Shown here one piece after another: positions 60,100 to 64,000 of a stretch of 64,000 nt of DNA; position 1 is the stretch's first letter; each line of letters starts with the position of its first letter. The stretch is taken from assembly GCF_000158955.1 (NCBI RefSeq), contig NZ_GG657757.1, forward strand, positions 365,291 to 429,290, given 5' to 3'. The DNA is from Streptomyces viridochromogenes DSM 40736. Lineage in GTDB: Bacteria; Actinomycetota; Actinomycetes; Streptomycetales; Streptomycetaceae. The translations under genes were made by a program, and so were the position numbers. The notes below the pieces were generated by a model. The model ran no database searches. It worked only from the letters and a program-made list of their open reading frames with translations, and was not told where the DNA came from.

Positions 60100-61623
60100 C
60101 TACCCGGATGCTATCGACCCGGGCCCCTCTCCGAGGTCTTTCCTGAGCTCCCGCTTGAGAATCTTCCCGCTGGCGTTGCGCGGGAGTTCGTCCACGAACA
60201 CCACGCGCTTGGGCGCCTTGAAGGGGGTGAGGTGCTCGCGGACGTGGTCGATCAACTCGGACTCCGTGACGTCGCCGCGCGGGACGACGACGGCCGTGAC
60301 CGCCTCGATCCAGCGTTCGTCGGGCAGGCCCACCACCGCAGCCTCCGCGACTTCCGGATGGGTGTACAGGGCGTCCTCGACCTGACGGGAGGCGACCAGG
60401 ACGCCACCGGAGTTGATGACGTCCTTCACCCGGTCGACGATCGTGTAGTAGCCGTGCGGGTCGCGCACCGCGAGGTCACCGGAGCGGAACCATCCGTCGC
60501 GGAAGGCCGCTGCGGTCTCCTCGGGCTTGTCCCAGTAGCCCTCGCAGAGTTGCGGGGAGCGGTAGACGATCTCGCCGGGGGTGCCGTCGGGTACGTCCTC
60601 GCCGTCCTCGTCGACCACCCGCGCGTCGACGAACAGCACGGGGCGGCCGCAGGAATCCATGCGGCCCTTGTGTTCGTCCGGCGCGAGGACCGTCGCGAGG
60701 GGGCCGATCTCGCTCTGCCCGAAGCAGTTGTAGAACGCCAGTCCCGGCAGGCGTTCCTTCAGCCGTTCCAGTACGGGCACCGGCATGATCGAGGCCCCGT
60801 AGTACGCCTTGCGCAGGCCGCTCAGGTCGCGGGTCGCGAAGTCGGGGCGGTTGGCGAGGGCGATCCAGACGGTGGGCGGGGCGAACAGGCTGTCCACGCG
60901 GCCCGCTTCGACGAGGTCGAAGAGCCGGTCGCCGTCGGGCGCGTCGAGGATGATGTTCGTCGCGCCGACCGCGAGGTAGGGCAGCAGGAAGACGTGCATC
61001 TGCGCCGAGTGGTACAGGGGCAGCGAGTGCGCGGGGCGGTCGCCCGCGCTGAGGTCGAGCGCGGTGATCGCGCTCAGGTACTCGTGCACCAGGGCCCGGT
61101 GCGTCATCATCGCGCCCTTGGGCAGGGCGGTCGTGCCCGAGGTGTACAGCAGTTGCACGAGGTCCTCGGTGCGCGGTTCAGGCCCGTCGTACACGGGGGC
61201 CTCGGCCAGCCGCGCGAGCAGCGAGCCGTCGGCGTCGCGCAGGGGCAACGTCCGTACGCCGTCGGGAAGTCGGGCTGCGAGGTCCGGGTCGGTGAGGACC
61301 AGGGAGCTGCCGGACTGGCCGACGATGTAGGCGAGGTCGTCGCCGGTGAGGTTCTGGTTGACGGGTACGTGCACCAGCCCCGCGCGGGCGCAGGCCAGGA
61401 AGGCGATCAGGTAGGCGTCGGAGTTGTGGCCGTAGGCGCCGACCCGGTCGCCCGGGGACAGCCCCTGGTCGAGGAGGACGCTCGCCGCACGGGAGACGGC
61501 GGTGTCCAGTTCGTCGTAGGTCCAGCTCCGCTCGCCGTACTCCACAGCGACGCGCGCCGGGGTGCGCCGGGCGCTGCGCCGTAGGACTCCGTCGACCGTG
61601 CTGCCGTGTCCGGGCGTCGTCAT
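60100..61623 (-). CDS. AMP-forming acyl-CoA synthetase (long-chain/benzoate-like)
   Basis: 507 residues from ATG 61623. ANL motifs: LLYTSGTTALPKGAMMTHRA (ATP loop), FYNCFGQSEIGPLATVLAPD, WFRSGDLAVRDPHGYYTIVD (hinge) and the catalytic Lys in PRNASGKILKRELRKDL. It activates a carboxylic acid to acyl-AMP and then acyl-CoA. No acyl carrier or catabolic partner is adjacent; the Trypco2 operon ends 27 bases away on the same strand but is unlikely to be related. Divergent from the penicillin-acylase gene with 155 bases between, where the promoters lie. Confidence 0.92.
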   Translation of the reverse strand: MTTPGHGSTVDGVLRRSARRTPARVAVEYGERSWTYDELDTAVSRAASVLLDQGLSPGDRVGAYGHNSDAYLIAFLACARAGLVHVPVNQNLTGDDLAYIVGQSGSSLVLTDPDLAARLPDGVRTLPLRDADGSLLARLAEAPVYDGPEPRTEDLVQLLYTSGTTALPKGAMMTHRALVHEYLSAITALDLSAGDRPAHSLPLYHSAQMHVFLLPYLAVGATNIILDAPDGDRLFDLVEAGRVDSLFAPPTVWIALANRPDFATRDLSGLRKAYYGASIMPVPVLERLKERLPGLAFYNCFGQSEIGPLATVLAPDEHKGRMDSCGRPVLFVDARVVDEDGEDVPDGTPGEIVYRSPQLCEGYWDKPEETAAAFRDGWFRSGDLAVRDPHGYYTIVDRVKDVINSGGVLVASRQVEDALYTHPEVAEAAVVGLPDERWIEAVTAVVVPRGDVTESELIDHVREHLTPFKAPKRVVFVDELPRNASGKILKRELRKDLGEGPGSIASG

Positions 61624-61777
61624 GACAAGTGATCCTCGGCCGACCGCCGGAGGAGGTCAAGGACCGACCGGCTCAACCCTGCCGTCGTCAGAAGCGTCCG
61701 ATGCAATGGCACTGACGTACGAACGCAGCACATTGCACACTCAAGCCTCTTTTCCCCCAATGATGTTGGAGGGCACG

Positions 61778-64000
61778 ATGCGCAGCCGCCTGAGACGACT
61801 CGTTCTCGGAGCCACGGCCCTGTTCACGGCCGCGTCCGCGTTACCCGCGGCCGCCGCCCCGAGTCAGGCACGAGCGGAGCAGCACCCTTCCCGCGACGGC
61901 ATGTCCGCCGTCATCCGCTACACCGAGTACGGCATCCCGCACATCCTCGCGAAGAACTACGCCGACCTCGGCTTCGGCACGGGCTGGGCGCAGGCCGCCG
62001 ACGAGGTCTGCACGCTCGCGGACGGGTTCGTGACCCTGCGGGGCGAGCGCTCCCGGTACTTCGGCGCCGGCACGGCAGCCGACGGCGCCCTCTCCGGGGC
62101 CAGGACGAACCTCGCCAGTGACCTGTACTTCCGCGGGGTCCGTGAGACGCGCACCGTGGAGAAGGTGCTCGCCGAGCCCGCTCCCCTGGGCCCGAGCCGC
62201 GACGTCCGGGGCATGATGCGGGGCTGGGCGGCCGGTTACAACGCCTGGCTGAAGAAGAACAGGATCACGGATCCCGCCTGTGCGGGCGCTTCCTGGGTCC
62301 GGCCGGTCACCGAGGTCGACGTGGCCGCGCGTGGGCTCGCCATCGCCGCGATCTCCGGCGAGGGACGCTTCGTGGACACGATCACGACCGCGCGGCCCCC
62401 GACCCCGGCCACGTCCACCGGCGCCCGGTCCGCCCGCCCCGACGCGAAGGCCGTGGCGAAAGCGGCGGACGAGCTGTGGGGCGATCCCGGCATGGGCTCC
62501 AACGCGGTCGCGTTCCGCGGCGACACGACGGCGAACGGAAGCGGTCTGCTGCTGGGCAACCCGCACTACCCCTGGCAGGGCGGGCGCCGGTTCTGGCAGT
62601 CGCAGCAGACGATCCCCGGCGAGCTGAACGTCTCCGGCGGCTCCCTGCTCGGCACTCCGGCCATCTCCATCGGGTTCAACGCACATGTGGCGTGGAGCCA
62701 CACCGTCTCGACCGGTGTCCCCGCCAGCGTCCACCAGCTGACGCTGGATCCGGCCGATCCCACGACGTACCTCGTGGACGGCAGGCCGGAGCGGATGAGG
62801 AAGCGGACCGTGACGGTCGCCGTGAAGGACGGCACGCCGGTGACCGGCACCCAGTGGTGGACCCGCTACGGCCCCGTCGTCACCTCGCTCAACTCCCAGG
62901 TGCCGCTGCCGTGGACCGCCACGACGGCGTACGCGCTGTACGACCCGAACGCGGCGAACCTCCGCTTCGCGGACACCTCGCTCGGGTTCGGCAAGGCGCG
63001 GAGCACGGACGACGTCCTCGCCTCCCTCGCCCGGAACCAGGGCATCCCCTGGGTGAACACCCTCGCCGCCGACCGCGCGGGACACTCGCTCTACACCCAG
63101 TCCCAGGTACTCCCCCGCATCACCGACGAACTCGCGGAGCGCTGCTCGACGGAGCTCGGCCGGACGACGTACCCGGCGTCCGGGATCGCCGTCCTCGACG
63201 GCTCGCGCGGCGACTGCGCCCTCGGCAGCGACCCGGACGCGGTGGCGCCGGGCATCTTCGGGCCGGCGAGGATGCCGACGCTGAAGGACGCGCCGTACGC
63301 GGAGAACTCGAACGGCACCGCGTGGATGACCAACGCCGACCGGCCGATCACCGGCTACGAGCGGGTCTTCGGCACCGTGGGCACGCAGCTCGGCCTGCGC
63401 ACGCGCGGCGGGATCGAGGACGTGGCGGCGATGGCCGACCGGGGCGGACTGACCGTACGCGATCTGCAACGGCAGCAGTTCGCCAACCGGGTCCCCGCGG
63501 GCGATCTCGCCGCCGGGGACGTGGCCAAGGCGTGCGCGGCGCTTCCCGGGGGCACCGCGACGGGCAGCGACGGCAAGGCCGTCGACGTGTCGGAGGCCTG
63601 CGGGGTACTGAAGGCCTGGGACCGCACCATGGACACCGGCAGCCGGGGCGCGCTGCTGTTCGACCGGTTCTGGCGGAAGCTGGAACGGGCCGTGCCGGAG
63701 GACCGGTTGTGGAAGGTGCCGTTCTCGGCGGCGGACCCGGTGCGCACGCCGAACACGCTGAACACGGACGCCCCCAGCCTCGCCGGAGCCCTCGCCGACG
63801 CGGTGGCGGAACTGCGTGGTGCGGGCATCGCGCTCGACGCGCCGCTGGGCGCGCACCAGTTCGTCGTCCGCGGCGGCGAGCGGCTGCCGGTGCCGGGCGG
63901 CGCGGGGCAGCTCGGCGTGTGGAACGTCATCCAGCCGACGTGGGACGCGGCCGGCGGCGGCTACACGGAGGTGCCGTTCGGCTCCAGCCATCTCCAGGCG
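61778..64000 (+). CDS. Penicillin acylase-family amidase (AHL/lipopeptide acylase type), partial
   Basis: From ATG 61778 (GGAGGG five bases upstream) the frame stays open to the window end, so at least 741 residues are present and the C-terminus is missing. Signal peptide ~1-27 (RLRRLVLGATALFTAASALP, AAAAP). Ntn-hydrolase plan: alpha part with RYTEYGIPHILAKNYADLGF and GTGWAQAADEVCTLADG, a linker, then the beta-subunit start at WGDPGMGSNAVAFRG, where the Ser of GSNA is the N-terminal nucleophile after self-cleavage. HYPWQGGRRFWQSQQTIPGE and NAHVAWSHTVSTGVPASVHQ complete the site. Members remove acyl chains from cyclic lipopeptides, AHLs or penicillins outside the cell. Substrate cannot be told. 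Confidence 0.92.
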   Translation, partial: MRSRLRRLVLGATALFTAASALPAAAAPSQARAEQHPSRDGMSAVIRYTEYGIPHILAKNYADLGFGTGWAQAADEVCTLADGFVTLRGERSRYFGAGTAADGALSGARTNLASDLYFRGVRETRTVEKVLAEPAPLGPSRDVRGMMRGWAAGYNAWLKKNRITDPACAGASWVRPVTEVDVAARGLAIAAISGEGRFVDTITTARPPTPATSTGARSARPDAKAVAKAADELWGDPGMGSNAVAFRGDTTANGSGLLLGNPHYPWQGGRRFWQSQQTIPGELNVSGGSLLGTPAISIGFNAHVAWSHTVSTGVPASVHQLTLDPADPTTYLVDGRPERMRKRTVTVAVKDGTPVTGTQWWTRYGPVVTSLNSQVPLPWTATTAYALYDPNAANLRFADTSLGFGKARSTDDVLASLARNQGIPWVNTLAADRAGHSLYTQSQVLPRITDELAERCSTELGRTTYPASGIAVLDGSRGDCALGSDPDAVAPGIFGPARMPTLKDAPYAENSNGTAWMTNADRPITGYERVFGTVGTQLGLRTRGGIEDVAAMADRGGLTVRDLQRQQFANRVPAGDLAAGDVAKACAALPGGTATGSDGKAVDVSEACGVLKAWDRTMDTGSRGALLFDRFWRKLERAVPEDRLWKVPFSAADPVRTPNTLNTDAPSLAGALADAVAELRGAGIALDAPLGAHQFVVRGGERLPVPGGAGQLGVWNVIQPTWDAAGGGYTEVPFGSSHLQA

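Overview
The window is about 72% GC by eye. It has Streptomyces-type ribosome binding sites, frequent GTG starts and lineage marker genes: a long chaplin, an NsdA/NsdB-type TPR regulator, PopR with ClpP3/ClpP4, a SigB/SigF-class sigma factor and a probable mycothiol-conjugate amidase. It is chromosomal DNA of a Streptomyces species. From memory, the order clpP3-clpP4 / popR / sigma factor ... chaplin ... nsdB resembles the arm region of S. coelicolor around SCO7250-SCO7281. That comparison is recall, not a search.

Layout. 1-0.7 kb: the 3' end of an SGNH-hydrolase-like gene and a decayed phosphotransferase. 0.7-4.9 kb: a VOC protein, the alternative protease operon clpP3-clpP4 with its regulator popR, a sigma factor and an anti-sigma-type ATPase. 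5.1-6.2 kb: a coupled operon of a small membrane protein and two PRC-barrel proteins. 6.2-13.7 kb: a DUF6777-like membrane protein, a streptophobe-family membrane protein, and an operon of FHA-ABC transporter, a frameshifted Pro/Glu-rich protein and a Ser/Thr kinase. 14-22 kb: small metabolic and detoxification genes (two aldo/keto reductases, DinB-like protein, adenosine deaminase, PPOX protein, Mca-like amidase) with a scar of gene fragments at 19.6-20.3 kb. 22-25 kb: secreted PI-PLC-like protein and GH19 chitinase with chitinase-type direct repeats. 25-31 kb: MarR and a cytosolic AmiC-like ligand-binding protein, an ECF42-type sigma factor with its YCII partner, an acyl-CoA dehydrogenase, a secreted serine hydrolase, and an SsuE-like flavin reductase preceded by a short Cys-containing upstream ORF. 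31-45 kb: SPW and GlsB-type membrane proteins, epimerase, GNAT, deaminase, long chaplin, secreted peptidase, baeRF-like protein, PAS-PP2C phosphatase, NsdB-like regulator, a kinase-fold protein and a tandem universal stress protein. 45-51.5 kb: a CoA-dependent catabolic cluster (two thiolase-fold proteins, a DUF35 protein, a crotonase and a divergent acyl-CoA ligase) around a palindromic operator. 51.6-54.3 kb: membrane sulfatase-fold enzyme and an alpha/beta hydrolase. 54.5-60.1 kb: a two-gene putative conflict/peptide-modification system. 60.1-64 kb: an acyl-CoA ligase and a penicillin-acylase-family gene running off the end.

The most interesting locus is 54481-60073. A Trypco2-like small protein gene is followed 10 nt later by a 1,756-residue protein that joins an intact trypsin-like protease, an NB-ARC (STAND) NTPase, TPR repeats and a C-terminal HExxH domain of the putative peptide beta-hydroxylase type found in FxSxx-COOH RiPP-like systems. 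A strong ribosome binding site and in-frame ATG lie exactly at the junction before the C-terminal part, so the modifying enzyme may also be made alone. Other points of note: a ClpP4 that lacks the catalytic His, a PopR ending in the Ala-Ala degron, a putative cysteine-responsive leader peptide, a chaplin with one Cys-less domain, a one-base frameshift inside the kinase/FHA operon, and several pseudogene remnants.
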